In this document: piece by piece, positions 44,752 through 55,802 of the stretch
How positions within the stretch are numbered: position 1 is the stretch's first letter
Layout: each line of letters starts with the position of its first letter
Assembly (NCBI RefSeq): GCF_002099425.1
Contig: NW_018344216.1
Span: 3,118,001 to 3,182,000 of the forward strand
Reading direction: 5' to 3'
DNA from: Phascolarctos cinereus
Taxonomy: Eukaryota; Chordata; Mammalia; Diprotodontia; Phascolarctidae
Length of the DNA stretch: 64,000 nucleotides
Position numbers and translations under genes: made by a program
Notes under the pieces: generated by a model
What the model saw: the letters and a program-made list of their open reading frames with translations, nothing else
Databases searched by the model: none
Told to the model about the DNA's origin: nothing

Positions 44752-45422
44752 TTCTAGGGTAGAGTCAAGATGGTGGCATGATAGATCACAAATGCAAAAG
44801 CTCCCCCCAAACCTTCTTCTCCAATGACCACATAAAACACACCACAGCAAATTCTCAATAAGAAAACCAAGAAAAATCACAGAGTCATTTTTCTAACCCA
44901 GGGCAGCTTAGGAAGACCAAAAGAGAGGTTTGAAAACACAGGGGTAGAATTTGACCAGGGGTGTAGCATAGTGGAATCAGCACTGAGAAGTAGAGGTGGT
45001 ACCAATCAGTGGCAGTGGCAGCAAAGAGCTGCCCAGTATCTAGGGATGGTAAAGGTATTGAAAACCTGGGCAGAAAGAGTTCCTGAGGGGACCCTTGCCC
45101 CAAGTACTAGGTGTAGTATTAGGTGCCAAGGTGGAAAAGGGTGGCCATGATGGCAAGGGAGCAGGGTCCCTACCGGTAGGATGTGAGCATAGATCAAGAG
45201 GGCAGTGATTGCACCACGTTGGAAACACCAAAAACTTACAGGCCCCCAGACTAAACTGTGAAAGCAGAAAAAGGACATAAAAGATAGAAGTTCAGGACAA
45301 CTATCCCCTCTCTCCACCTCAAGGTGAGCAGAGCACAACTCTAACATAAAGTCCAAAGTCAAGAAATAGGTTAGAGAAATGAGAGAAAGAGAAACGAAAG
45401 AAAGAGAGAAAGAAAGAAAGAG

Positions 45423-45461
<39 letters not shown>

Positions 45462-45935
45462 AGAAAGAAAGAAGAAGAAGGAAGAAGGAAGGAAGGAAGG
45501 AAGGAAGGAAGGAAGGAAGGAAGGAAGGAAGGAAGGAAGGAAGGAAGGAAGGAAGGAAGGAAGGAAGGAAGGAAGGAAGAGAAGGAAGAGAGGGAGGAGG
45601 GAGGAAGGAAGGAAGGAAGGAAGGAAGGAAGGAAGGAAGGAAGGAAGGAAGGAAGGAAGGAAGGAAGGAAGGAAGGAAGAGAGGGAAAGAAAGAGAGAGA
45701 GGGAGGGAGGAAGGAAGGAAGGAAGGAAGGAAGGAAGGAAGGAAGGAGGAAAAAGAAAAGAAAAAAGGAAAGAGCCTCACCATAAAAAGCTACTTTGGGG
45801 ACAGGGAAACTCAAACACAAATTCAGAAGTCAGTGACTTGAAAACATCTATAAACAAAGCTTCAGAGGAACTGGGTTTCTTCTTACTGACCCATAACAAT
45901 GGGGAAAACACAGTGAGTGGGGGCTTGAATCAATG
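44752..45935 (+). mobile_element. Probable LINE-1 5' UTR fragment
   Basis: Begins with TAGGGTAGAGTCAAGATGGT, comparable to the 'gcggagccaagatggc' start of marsupial LINE-1s, followed by AAAGCTCCCCCCAAACCTTC and a GC-richer stretch with CAGCAAAGAGCTGCC. It continues on both sides of the polypurine tract. No ORF1 is readable. An internal (YY1-like) AAGATGG word near the start fits LINE-1 promoters. Confidence 0.5.
45376..45775. repeat. Polypurine tract, (GAAA)n then (GGAA)n
   Basis: About 400 bp almost without pyrimidines on the plus strand. The order is GAAA-type repeats (to about 45475), a long GGAA block, a GAGAGGGAGG break near 45580-45605, a second GGAA block, a second break near 45680-45708, and a third GGAA block. 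The frames across it are pure artefacts. Confidence 0.97.
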
Positions 45936-46039
45936 ATAGTAGAAAAGAAACATGATACTTGATAATCCTGAGGGGATGATGTGGCCTGTCTGGCTGTGGG
46001 ATACAAAGCCCAGCCCATACTGTGATAGGAAGCTCTCCT

Positions 46040-46040
<1 letters not shown>

Positions 46041-46096
<56 letters not shown>
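46041..46096. repeat. (TG)n microsatellite
   Basis: About 27 TG units, then TACGCATG and TATA words. Confidence 0.96.
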
Positions 46097-46097
<1 letters not shown>

Positions 46098-46439
46098 CAT
46101 GTATGTATATATATTTTTTCTCATTTGCTGAATAGAACATTATGTTATGCATTCTTCATTTCTTTACCCATGTTTTGAATGCCCCAAGTGGTACCAGGTT
46201 ACTTTTCCAGTAAAGTTGTCTACTATGCTAAGGTAATACAACAAAGGCTATATTTCTGATATGGTTTTTCTGGGATCTGACTCCATCACGCTTAAAGGTA
46301 TGTTTGAGGGTCCTATATGTAATAGTCTTCAAGTTTTGTGCTTCTGCAGATTTGATAAATGATGAATGAACATTTATCAAGTAACATACCAGGATCTCCA
46401 TTTATGGCTTCTTCAAAATCCTTTTAGAATGTCAAACAG
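46097..46439. other. Unassigned interval
   Basis: No supported feature. Confidence 0.4.
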
Positions 46440-47024
46440 AATATAGACTATAATAAGATCAGAATCTTATGGCACTCCAATACAAATTTCATTTTAAATT
46501 AAAATAACCCATTAATGATTATTCTTTAGGTCTTTAGTTGATTATTCAATCAACTCCAAATTCACATAACTTTCTAATCATCAATTCTTACTGTTATCAT
46601 GAATTATCAATCAGCCTTCCTAATTTCCAATATACCATGCATATAACATTTCCTAGATCTTCTATCTAGCTACCTGTCAACAAGAAAAATGGTATTACTA
46701 TGCCAAGACTTCTCAATGAACCAACCCTGGGCTGAATTGGCCACTGCTTCCCTGATTAAGGGCTCATAATACATCTCCATAATTCCTTTCTGGAATTTTG
46801 CCAGGAATCCAAGCCAAACTCATTTGCCCATAATTTGAAAAATCCAACTTCTTTCCTTTTTTGAAAATTGAAACCTCATTTGTCCATTTCTGATTCTGTG
46901 GCATATCTTTACTCTAATTTTTTTTTCAAAGATACTGCCATAGTTCATTCATCATATTCTTGAGTTTACATTCCCAGAAGTATTCTGTTCATTGAATTAA
47001 TTAAGCATATAAAGATGCACTCTT
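46440..47024 (-). mobile_element. L3/CR1 reverse transcriptase fragment
   Basis: Reverse L3 order: TTATGGCACTCCAATACAAA, ATTAATGATTATTCTTTAGG, CAATCAACTCCAAATTCACA, TTGCCAGGAATCCAAGCCAA, TTTTTTGAAAATTGAAACCT. These correspond to the region just upstream of and through part of the reverse transcriptase domain. Confidence 0.7.
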
Positions 47025-48167
47025 ACTGTCAGTTAATTGGTTTTGTCCTTTATTCTCAAAGAGTACCGAAATGTTAGAGTCAAGTTACAATGTGTCTGAC
47101 TATGGCTGATCAGACCAATACAAGCTTGGAAGGTTTTACTATAGGTTGGGCATAAATAGTCCATGTGAACATTTGGGATGGATTCTCAAATTTGCAAGTC
47201 TTGCATTTCTTTTGAGCTACTTCAATTCTGCTTTGCTCATAGAACGCAACACCTTCTATGATGAGGGTATGCCTTGCTGGCCAGTGCCTCCCATGTCATG
47301 CAATCAATTCCAAAGTTCTTTAGAAGACCTTGAGAGTGTTCTTGTATCACTTCTTCTGACCACCATGTAAGTACTTGCCTTGTGTGAGTTCTCCATAAAA
47401 TAATCTTTTAGGCAGCATATGTTTGGCATTCAAACAAAGTGGCCAGCCCATCAGAATTGCGCTGAGTTAGAGTTTGAATGCTTGGCAGTTTACTTAAAGA
47501 AAGGACCTCAGTGTCTGGTACCTTATCCTATCAGGTAATCTTCAGAAGCTTCCTAAGACAATTCAAATGGAAGTGATTCAGTTTTCTGGTATGGTGCTGG
47601 TAGACTTTCTAGGTTTCACAGGCATACAACAATGAGCTAAACACAACAGCTCTGTAGACCTTCAGTTTGATAGTCAATCTAATACCTCTTCTCTCCCACA
47701 CTTTCCTTTGGGGCCTCCCAAACAGTAAACTAGCTCTGGCAATGTGTGCATCAACCTCATTATCAATGTATACATCCCTGGAAAGCATATTGCCGAGATA
47801 AGTGAACTTTTCCAGAGTATTCAAAACTTCTCCATTTTCTATATCTGATGGTTCCATATATGAGTGGTATAATGATGGCTGGTAGAGCTCCTGTGTTTTC
47901 TTGATGTTAATTGTTAAAGTAAAATTAGCACAAGCAGCAAAGAATTGATCCATACTTTGTTGCATCTCAGCTTCAGAAGCTTCACTGAATGTAAAGTCAT
48001 TTGTGAACAAAAAATCACATACCAACTCTCCTTCCACGTTAGTCTTGGCTCGTAACCTTTTCAAATTGAATAATTTACCATCAGTCTAGTAGCTAAGCTT
48101 GATGCCTTGTTTGTCCACATTGAAGGTGTCTGACAAAAAGATATCACCCATACCACTGTCAGTTAAT
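47025..48167 (-). mobile_element. RTE (BovB-like) LINE, 5'-truncated, 13-bp target duplication
   Basis: The minus strand keeps an open stretch of about 150 codons (47609-48064) with RTE reverse transcriptase order: VCDFLFTNDFTF in place of the active FADD, LTINIKKTQELYQPS, FTYLGNMLSRDVYID and KVYRAVVFSSLLYACET. The 3' end is at about 47038. A perfect direct repeat, ACTGTCAGTTAAT, flanks it at 47025-47037 and 48155-48167. The active-site change shows the copy is dead. A segment of its C-terminal and 3' region lies between 47038 and 47608. Confidence 0.95.
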
Positions 48168-48870
48168 AAACAAGCATTTCTTAAGTACCTACAAAGTGTC
48201 AGACACTGTGCTGAGTTATTTGGATACAGAAAGCAAAGCAAAAAGATCCCTGATCTCAAATACTGTACATTCTAATGAGGGAGAGAGCATGTACATGTAG
48301 AGATAGAAACAAGTTACACACAGAGTAGAAACAAGGTCATCTTAGAAGGAAAGTTATGAATATTTGAGAAACCAGGAAAGGTCACTTGCATGAGGTGGTG
48401 ATTGACCTGAGTTTTGAAAGAAACTAGGAATTCCAAGATATGAAACTGAAGAGGCAGAGCATCTCAGGTAGGAGGGACAGCCAGTGAAAAAGCACAGAGA
48501 TGGGAGAGAGAGATCACGGGGTATAGGAACAACAAGGAGACCATTATGCCTGGACTTGTGGAGATGAGTAATATGTAAGAATACTATAAAAGTAGGGAAG
48601 ATCCAAGTTGTGAGGAGTTTTAAATGCCAAACAGATAAGTTGTCCTTGAGGTACTAAGGAGTCACTGGAGTTTATTGAGGAAGGGGATGAAGTGATCATG
48701 CCAGTGCTTTAGTAAAAAACAAACACTTGGGCAGTTATATGTAGGATGGAATGGAAGATTTGAGTTAGGGAGACTAAATAGGAAACTATTGTAGTAGTCT
48801 TGATGAGTCGTGATGAGGGCCATGACTTGGGTGGTAGTAATACAAGGTAGAGATATGGGAACAGATGATA
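48168..48870 (-). mobile_element. L2 3' end plus older repeat sequence
   Basis: GCATTTCTTAAGTACCTACA, GACACTGTGCTGAGTTATTT and GATCCCTGATCTCAAATACT give reverse L2 3' order to about 48290. The further part (AGGAACAACAAGGAGACCAT, TATTGTAGTAGTCTTGATGA) resembles a mammalian-wide repeat that I cannot name. Confidence 0.55.
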
Positions 48871-48904
48871 ATTGCAGTAATTATGATAATGATCATAACA
48901 ATAA

Positions 48905-49160
48905 TAATAATTTGTTGTTATTAAGTCATTTCAGTCATATCTGACTCTTCATAACCCTGTTTGGAGTTATCTTGGCCAAGGTGCTGGAGTAGTTTGCCAT
49001 TTCCTTCTCCAACTCATTTTACAGATGAGGAACTGAGGCAAATGGAGTTAAGTTACTTTCCTAGGGTCACACAGCTAGTAAATGTCTGTGGCTGGATTTG
49101 AACTCAAGACTTCCTGACTCCAGGCCTGGTGCTCTATCTACTGCGCCACCTAGGTGTCCA
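48905..49160 (-). mobile_element. MAR1 SINE
   Basis: TTTGTTGTTATTAAGTCATT, CATATCTGACTCTTCATAAC, GGAGTAGTTTGCCATTTCCT, CCTAGGGTCACACAGCTAGT and CTATCTACTGCGCCACCTAG, reverse order and full length. Confidence 0.9.
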
Positions 49161-49415
49161 AATAATAGCAATAGCTAACAATAATGTAGCAATTTAGGGA
49201 TTACCAACTATTCTATAAATATCAACTCATTTTATCTTCCCAAAACCTTGGGATGTAGGTGCTATTAATATGTTCATTGTACAGATGAAGAAACTGAAGC
49301 AGACAGTGGTTAAATGACTTACCCAGCATCACACAGCTAATAAGTGTCTGGAAATGGATTTAAACACCCAGGTCCAAAGCTCACTCACTGTTGTCACCTA
49401 GCTACCTCTAAGATG
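49161..49415 (-). mobile_element. CORE-SINE, in tandem with MAR1
   Basis: AATAATAGCAATAGCTAACA tail, TCATTTTATCTTCCCAAAAC, GTACAGATGAAGAAACTGAA, ACCCAGCATCACACAGCTAA and a decayed tRNA-like head. Same orientation as the MAR1 that it touches. Confidence 0.82.
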
Positions 49416-49664
49416 AGAGAGAGGTAGAAATAGAAATGGCATGGCTTGATAATACTTCTTATTTGTGGGCTGAATATGGATGAAGAGCTAAATATGAGAC
49501 TGATGTTGCAAACTAGATGATTAAAAAAGTACCCTTGATAGTAACTTAGAAGTATAGAAGTGAGTTTTACTGAAAAAGGAAATTAGCTATGTTTGGGGTA
49601 ATTGAGTGTGGGACATCTCACTGACGTAGTAAAAATGTCTAGTAGCTCAGAAGAGAGGATAAGA
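49416..49664. other. Unassigned interval
   Basis: No supported feature. Confidence 0.4.
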
Positions 49665-49714
<50 letters not shown>

Positions 49715-49716
49715 AT
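49665..49716. repeat. (TG)n microsatellite
   Basis: About 20 TG units followed by TATGTATGTATATA. Confidence 0.95.
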
Positions 49717-50045
49717 ATCTGGAAGCTGTCTTAATAGAGATGAAAACTGAATCCATTGCAAGAAGGACTGTGGCTTGAAACACATCCACAGTGAGTGTAC
49801 ATCTCATTTCAATTTTGTATTTTTTAAGAAATTTTTTACTCATTTATTTTATTCTGAACTTAAGAAACAAAACAATAACAGTAGAATAGAAAAAAGTTTT
49901 GTATATTAAACTACAAATCTATTATGTACAACTTGCTATTCCTTTTAAATATATAGTAAAGTTATCACGTAACTATTTTTTTTCCTTTTTTCTTCCATCC
50001 CTCTCCCCACCCTAGAGATGGCTACCATTAGACATAAATGTGTTT

Positions 50046-50099
50046 GTCACATATATACACATATATATGTATATGTATATATACACATATATATGTGAC
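50046..50099. repeat. Near-palindromic TA/CA tract
   Basis: 54 bp starting GTCACATATATA and ending TATATATGTGAC, within the LINE-1 3' UTR. The arms are exact inverted complements for 12 bp. Confidence 0.85.
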
Positions 50100-50375
50100 A
50101 TATGTATGAAATATGTATATATATTCATATATATGTATATGTAAAATCATTCTATACATACTTCTATTAGGTGCCACCTCCCCCGGATACAGATAGTACC
50201 TTTCTTCATATGGCCTTTGTAGTTAATTTGGGTATTTATAATAGTCAAAATGACTTATTCACTCAAAGTTGTTCTTAAAACAATATTGTTGTTACTGTAT
50301 ACAACATTCTTTTGGTTCTGCTCATTTTGCTTTTCATTATTTCGTGCAAGTCTATCCATGTTTTTCTAATATCAT

Positions 50376-50562
50376 TGAGCTACTCATTATTTATTTATTT
50401 ATTTAAAACATTTTTTAGGCTATTGGAATTAAGTGACTTGCCCAGGGTCACACAGCTAGTAAGTGCCAAGTGTTTGATCTGAGGCCGCATTTGAACTCAG
50501 GTCCTCCTGACTTCAGGGCTGGTGCTCTATCCACTGCACCCCCAGCTGCCCTGAGCTACTCA
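50376..50562 (-). mobile_element. WSINE1-type SINE in the LINE-1, 11-bp target duplication
   Basis: Body 50387-50551. The direct repeat TGAGCTACTCA is at 50376-50386 and 50552-50562, in LINE-1 sequence. Head word (CACCCCCAGCTGCC) and AAGTGACTTGCCCAGGGTCA are clear. Orientation minus. Confidence 0.93.
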
Positions 50563-51605
50563 ATTTTTATAGCATAGTAGTATTCCATCACAATCATATA
50601 CCACAACTTGTTCAGCCATTCCCCAAATGATGGGCATCCTCACAGTTTCCAGTTCTTTGCCACCATGAAGAGAGCTGCTATAAATATTGTAGAACATTCC
50701 TTTTTCCCTAATCATCTTGGGAAGCAGACCTAGTAGTGGTATTGCTGGGTCAAAGGGTATAGGCATAACTCTTTGGACATAATTGCAGATTACTCTCCAA
50801 AATGATTTGATTAGCTCACAATTCAACCAACCGAGAATTAGTGTCACAGTTTTTCCACATTCCCTCCAACATTTGTTGCTTTCTCCTTCAATCATTTTAG
50901 CTAATCCAATAGGTGTAAAATGGGTATCTCAAGGTTGTTTTAATTTGTATTTCTCTAATCAGTAATGATTTAGGGCATTTTTTCATATGTCTGTAAATTG
51001 GTTTGATTACTTCATTGGAACACTGCCTGTTCATATTTTTAACCATTTATCAATTGGGGAATGACTCATAATCCTCATTGATTTTACAAAGTTCTTTATG
51101 TATTTGATATATGAGACATTCATATGAGAGTCTGTCTATGAAAATGTTCACTAATTTTCTGCTTTCCTCCTGATCTTGGCTACATTTGCTTTATTTTTGA
51201 AAAATCTTTTTTAATTTAATGTAATCGTGATTATTGATTTTACACTTCACACTGCTGTCTGTCTCTTTTTTTTCCATAAATTATTTGCCTATCCATAAGT
51301 CTGATAGGTAATATATTTGATATTCTTCAAATTTTCTTATAATATCTCTTTATATTTAGGTCATGTATCCATTTTGATCTTATCTTGGTAAACTGTGTAA
51401 GATATTAGTCTATGCCCAATTTCTTCCAGACTGCTTTTCTTTTTTCCCAAAAATTTTTTACCAAATAAGGAATTCTTGTCTCAAAAACTTAAACCTTTAT
51501 ACTTGTCAAATATAAGGTTACTATGTTTATTTGCTGCTGTAAATTGAATTTCAATTTTGTGTTAACCATTTTTTTTCTAGTTCATGATTTTTAAAAGTCT
51601 ATGCC

Positions 51606-51976
51606 AAAAATTATCTTATGCTTCATCATCAGAGGTTGTTCATCTTAGTAGAGAGAAAAAAAAAAGCTAAATAGGTTTTGAGTAGTTCCACTTTCTTTTC
51701 ATTAACCATTATAATCAACCCATCCACCCCAACCAATTGTTCTGTCCCTTTTTGGCTCTTCCTCTTATGCTCAACAAATGTCTTTTGGATGTGCTTAACA
51801 TTGATCCGAAGTTTCAATTCATTCTGTGTTTAACACTACTGAAAGTATTTTTTTCAGTGCCATACTAGTCCTTCATATTCACTTGTAGTTATCTGGTCTT
51901 GTTTCTGCTATTCAATTAAATTAACTCCAAAAGAGGTTTCTTAGATGCCTAATGTTGTAAAAACATCATGCTAGTG
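51606..51976. other. Unassigned interval
   Basis: No supported feature. Confidence 0.4.
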
Positions 51977-52165
51977 CAGCTCCTCTCAAATTTTTTGATG
52001 TCAGACTCCCTTTATTCTTTGAAAAACCATTGAGGACTACCCTCAGAAATACTATTTACATGGGTTATATCTATCCATTTTTACTGTTTTGGAAAACAAA
52101 TTGTCTTAGTTACGGCCTTGAGGACTCCTTGAAAAAGTCTCCGACAACACTCTGAACTACTGCAC
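51977..52165 (+). mobile_element. hAT-Charlie (Charlie1/MER1-like) end fragment
   Basis: GCTCCTCTCAAATTTTTTGA, GTCAGACTCCCTTTATTC, CATTGAGGACTACCCTCAGA and CATGGGTTATATCTATCC follow the Charlie1-like end as I know it. The same family, opposite orientation, closes the window at 63.6-64 kb. Confidence 0.65.
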
Positions 52166-52299
52166 TGGGGGACATAAACACAAAAGAAATTGTTCTCTGC
52201 TCTCAAAAGACATAGTTAAGATTTTCAAATAGATCTGTGGCCTAAAAGATTCAGAAGTGCTCTTCAACAATTCATTTCACAGCCTAGCAGGTATGCTCA

Positions 52300-54560
52300 T
52301 CCTTTGTGAGTCTTGTCCATGTTCTCACAAAAGCTTATCACAAAAGGTCTTTAGCACATGCTAGAACTGTTTTTGCTTTCTCTGGACATTATGGATGGAA
52401 GATTCTCATTCTCTGCTTGCCATCACACTCTTTTTATTATGTGACAAGGCCATCTTCTTATTTTATTGTGCGATTCCTTACTTATAGTCTTATTTGGAGC
52501 TCCTCATTGGTTTTATGGTACAGACTGCTCATACCTACCAAATGCTTCTCCATTGCTGTATGATACCTATCTTAATTATTCTATGGAAATGGTGCTTCAT
52601 GTATCATTTCTGTATGGCAACATAGACACAATGTTGTTGTTAAGATAGTCCTTTAATTGTGTGGGAAACTTGAGGCCAGTAACATAATTTTGCAGCTTCC
52701 AGAGAGCAACCCAGTTCTCTCTTATCCTTTTAAAATATAGACCAAGCTCATTGTCCATCTATGATAGCTGTCCCAGAAATACATATACTTAGATAAATCT
52801 TAAAGGATATACATTTGAATGCATTCTGGTATCTAGGAAATACACATTTTTCATACCCTTGGTCATTCTGTGTAGGCCAAACTGCCTTTGAATTATTACA
52901 GATCTTTTCTAGGAATCTCTTCAGAGTTGTGGGGCTTAATGCAATCTGCTCAATGTCATCCTCAAATAGAAGCACCTGGAAGACCTTCTTTTCTGCAGAA
53001 GATAATCCCCATTCAACCAGGAATCTGTGCTGTGTCTTGTATAACACCACTGAATATCTTTGATGAGTGAACGTTTGCCTTTTTTTATGCCTCACCTGAT
53101 GGTTATTAAGGTCATTATACAGTTGTTTCTGTTTTTCATTAGGGTCATTTTACAGGATTATTTCTATAGTTACATCTTCCAAGGAATTCTGGATAACCTT
53201 CATTTATGGATGAGAGACATGGTATTACAAGAGAATATATAAGTCAGAGTTTCATTCTATTTAATCAAATGCTTTTTAACATTGAACAAATAAGACAAAC
53301 AGGGAGGTTGCATATTTTCTACATCTTACAGCTAATTGCAAAATTTTAAATATGTGGATCAGTTTTGAATATTGTTTGTGAAGGTCAATTTATTCCCTAT
53401 TAATGCTCTCACAGAGTATGATCTCAATTTGCATATAGGTTTTGTTATAGTTTAGAGAACAGTCATGTAGGTAAGTGGCTACCAATGCTCTCTTGGTTAC
53501 CTTTATGTGGTATCAATTAGGTTTAATATTTTTCCATGCCTTTGGTATCACCTCCTTCATATAGCTTGTATATCATATCCTCAGTTGCCTCGATTGTATC
53601 ATATTTTCCCCATATTTAGTTTTACTCTATTTTTCCAACTTTTGTTCTCTTTAATGTCATTTATTCTTCCTTTATAAACACACCTGGGGCTTTGATGTTA
53701 GTGTTTAAGTGCGGGAGTTCCACTGTCCTTAGTAGAGAAAACAGTTTCTCAATTACATTTTTTTTCTCAAATTTTTTTTTTCTGTTTCTCACCTCCTTCC
53801 ATTCTTATCCTTTAGTGCATTTGGGATGACTTTGCTTAGTCAAAAGCCAAGCTTTTAAAAAAGCTAATTTTATTCACCATTGCTTCCCTCTTCTTTAAGA
53901 TATGATAGTCCTCACAATTGTCCATCATACATCTTCACAAACTTTGACACGTGAATATGTATTCTAGCCAAATGTTGCCTTTTGTAGCCATCTTTCTTCA
54001 TTTGGAAAATGGGAAGTTTGCTGACCAAAGTATTTATGTGCTGTTTGGTAATTTTATTGTGATAGTTACTTTACATTAATTAATCTGGATGCAATTATTT
54101 TAGTTAATTTCTGTGTAATTTCTATTAACCATGTCTTATTTTGTATCTTAATTATTTGTTTAAACAAGTCAGGTAAATTGTTTTACTTGTACCTCATATC
54201 TTTTTCTGATTATCTTGGTTTTTTTTTTTTTGCTGTTGTTGTTTCTTTGAAAATTCTGATATTAGCTTCAGTGAGTTGATAGTTTGACTATATACAGACA
54301 GCTGACTCAGGGATAACCCCCACATCAATAACAAGTCTTTTCTTGTCAGTTCAAACATAATCTGTTTTGTTCTTTTTGATGTAATTTTGTTCTCTTCATG
54401 TCCAGAACAGCAAATTTCATTGTAACCTTTTCTACCTTTTGAAGGATGGAATTGCCAGCGTCAAGAATTTATCAAGTATTCTACTTTTAGCAAAAAGAGA
54501 GCTACAGCAGATGTCCAGCTAATTAAACTCAAACATTGTTCTAATATAATGCTCCACGCA
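52300..54560 (-). mobile_element. RTE-like non-LTR retrotransposon, decayed, possibly near full length
   Basis: A minus-strand frame of 115 codons (52748-53095) reads VLLFEDDIEQIALSPTTLK, which fits the reverse transcriptase motif C region (FADDI with the second residue changed to E). Further upstream (higher coordinates, about 54.3 kb) faint endonuclease-like words occur. The clade assignment (RTE-like endonuclease-reverse transcriptase) is from pattern only. The 3' part (about 52.40-52.66 kb) is homologous to a segment at 55.45-55.68 kb. Confidence 0.5.
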
Positions 54561-55062
54561 TGTTTTATGATATATTTCTAGTGCATATCATCTACATCCC
54601 CCTTCTGTTCATGTATTCTGTAGTCCCTTACACAACAGTAGTCTCTCCTTTCTTCTTTCCATTGGACTTCAAACAAAATTTGTCATCATGCTACTGTTCT
54701 TCTCTTTCATAAGTTTCCAAACAGAAGTATATCATCTTGATATATAGTGCTGCCCTCTTTTCTCCTTTTATAAAATGTGGCCCTTTTGAATTATGTGTTT
54801 GCTTCTAAAGGCATGTCCTTTTGAAGGGTCACATCCTACTATTTCTGTGATTTCTCTGAGATCACATTTACTTCCTTGTGTTAAAACCTCTAGTTCACAT
54901 TGTTTATAATCTCACAAGTATGAGGAAAGGCTCATATACATGACAGTTATTATTAGTAGTACTATTATTACTATTACTAAGCACCCATTTTCTGTATGCT
55001 TGTTTTAGTATAGATATATGAGATCACTGCTCTGGCAGTCTTCTTAGACTTTACACCCCTCT
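54561..55062. other. Unassigned interval
   Basis: An AAT/AGT-rich patch lies at about 54935-54972, which may be a SINE tail. Otherwise nothing. Confidence 0.4.
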
Positions 55063-55240
55063 ATGTATTCTTTTTTTTTTTTAGGCAACTGAGGTTAAGT
55101 GACTTACCCAGGGTCACTTAGCTAGTAAGTGTCAAGTATTTGGTTGGAGGCCAGATTTGAACTCAGATCCTCCTGACTTCAGGGCCTGTGCTTTATCCAC
55201 AATGCCACCTAGTTGCCCCCCCCCTCCACCATGTATTCTT
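55063..55240 (-). mobile_element. WSINE1-type SINE with 10-bp target duplication
   Basis: Body 55073-55230. ATGTATTCTT occurs at 55063-55072 and 55231-55240. AGGCAACTGAGGTTAAGTGA and GCCACCTAGTTGCCCCC mark the two ends. Orientation minus. Confidence 0.92.
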
Positions 55241-55802
55241 AAGATCCAAGAACCCTGGCCTTCTTTCCATCTCCTGACTCCACAGGCCATTCCCCATGCT
55301 TGGAATGCCCTTGCTCCTTGCCTCCACTTCCTGGATTCCTTAGATTCCTTCAAGATTCAGCTCCAATCTTCTATGGGAAACTTTTCCTGATTCTTTTCTC
55401 TCCCTTCATTTCTCACGCCTTCCCTCTGAGATTACCTCATATTCATTGTCCATCTGTCATCCCTCATTCTTCTTTTCTCAGAATATAATTTCATGATTAC
55501 ATTCTTATTTGGATTTCCTCATTGATTATCTATTACAGTTTGCTCACACTGGCTATGTGCTTCTCCATCACCTTCCATAGCTGTGATATCTGTCTCTAAT
55601 TATTTGGCGGTAGTGGTATTCCATGTCTCATTGTTATATAGTAACAATGATAAAATCAATGTTTAAAAGATGGTTGTTTTAGGCATAATTTTTGCATGTT
55701 GTTCCCCCCATTTGAATGGAAGCTACTTTAGGGCAAAGTTATGTTTTGTTTTGTTTTGTTTGTGCTTCATACAGTGCCTTTAACTTGCAAATGACTGCTT
55801 AT
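55241..55802 (+). mobile_element. L2 3' region split by another repeat
   Basis: L2 words CCCCATGCTTGGAATGCCCT, CCTTCAAGATTCAGCTCCAA and CTTCTATGGGAAACTTTTCC run to about 55445. They resume at about 55690 with TTTTGCATGTTGTTCCCCCC and GAATGGAAGCTACTTTAGGG. The interruption is the segment given next. Confidence 0.75.
55450..55685. mobile_element. Short insert homologous to 52.40-52.66 kb
   Basis: Shares with 52.47-52.65 kb the ordered words TTCTTATTTGGA...CCTCATTG, TGCTTCTCCAT and ATGTCTCATTG/ATGTATCATTT. It may be a 3'-end copy of the RTE-like family. It interrupts the L2. Confidence 0.55.

Larger units (their letters stand above)
49826..51605 (-). mobile_element. Older LINE-1 subfamily, ORF2 C-terminal half and 3' UTR, split by a SINE
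   Basis: A minus-strand open piece at 50560-50895 carries MPIPFDPAIPLLGLLPKMI, the LINE-1 ORF2 C-terminal signature. Landmarks are GGGTCAAAGGGTATAGGCAT, AATTTGTATTTCTCTAATCA and CAATTGGGGAATGACTCATA. It extends further into ORF2 than the other copies. Its 3' UTR differs from those at 4 and 6 kb, suggesting an older subfamily. The frame is decayed. Confidence 0.85.

Noticed and set aside
44885-45362. Minus-strand frames up to 118 codons
   Set aside because: They lie antisense in the probable LINE-1 5' UTR, which is GC-richer and so has fewer stops.
45319-45936. Long open frames on both strands across the purine tract (up to about 185 codons)
   Set aside because: They are translations of GAAA/GGAA repeats (endless EGRK or SFLP patterns) and carry no coding information.
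55132-55390. Frames on both strands near 55.2 kb, including a glycine-rich stretch
   Set aside because: They cross the junction of a SINE and an L2 and come from the C-rich SINE end.
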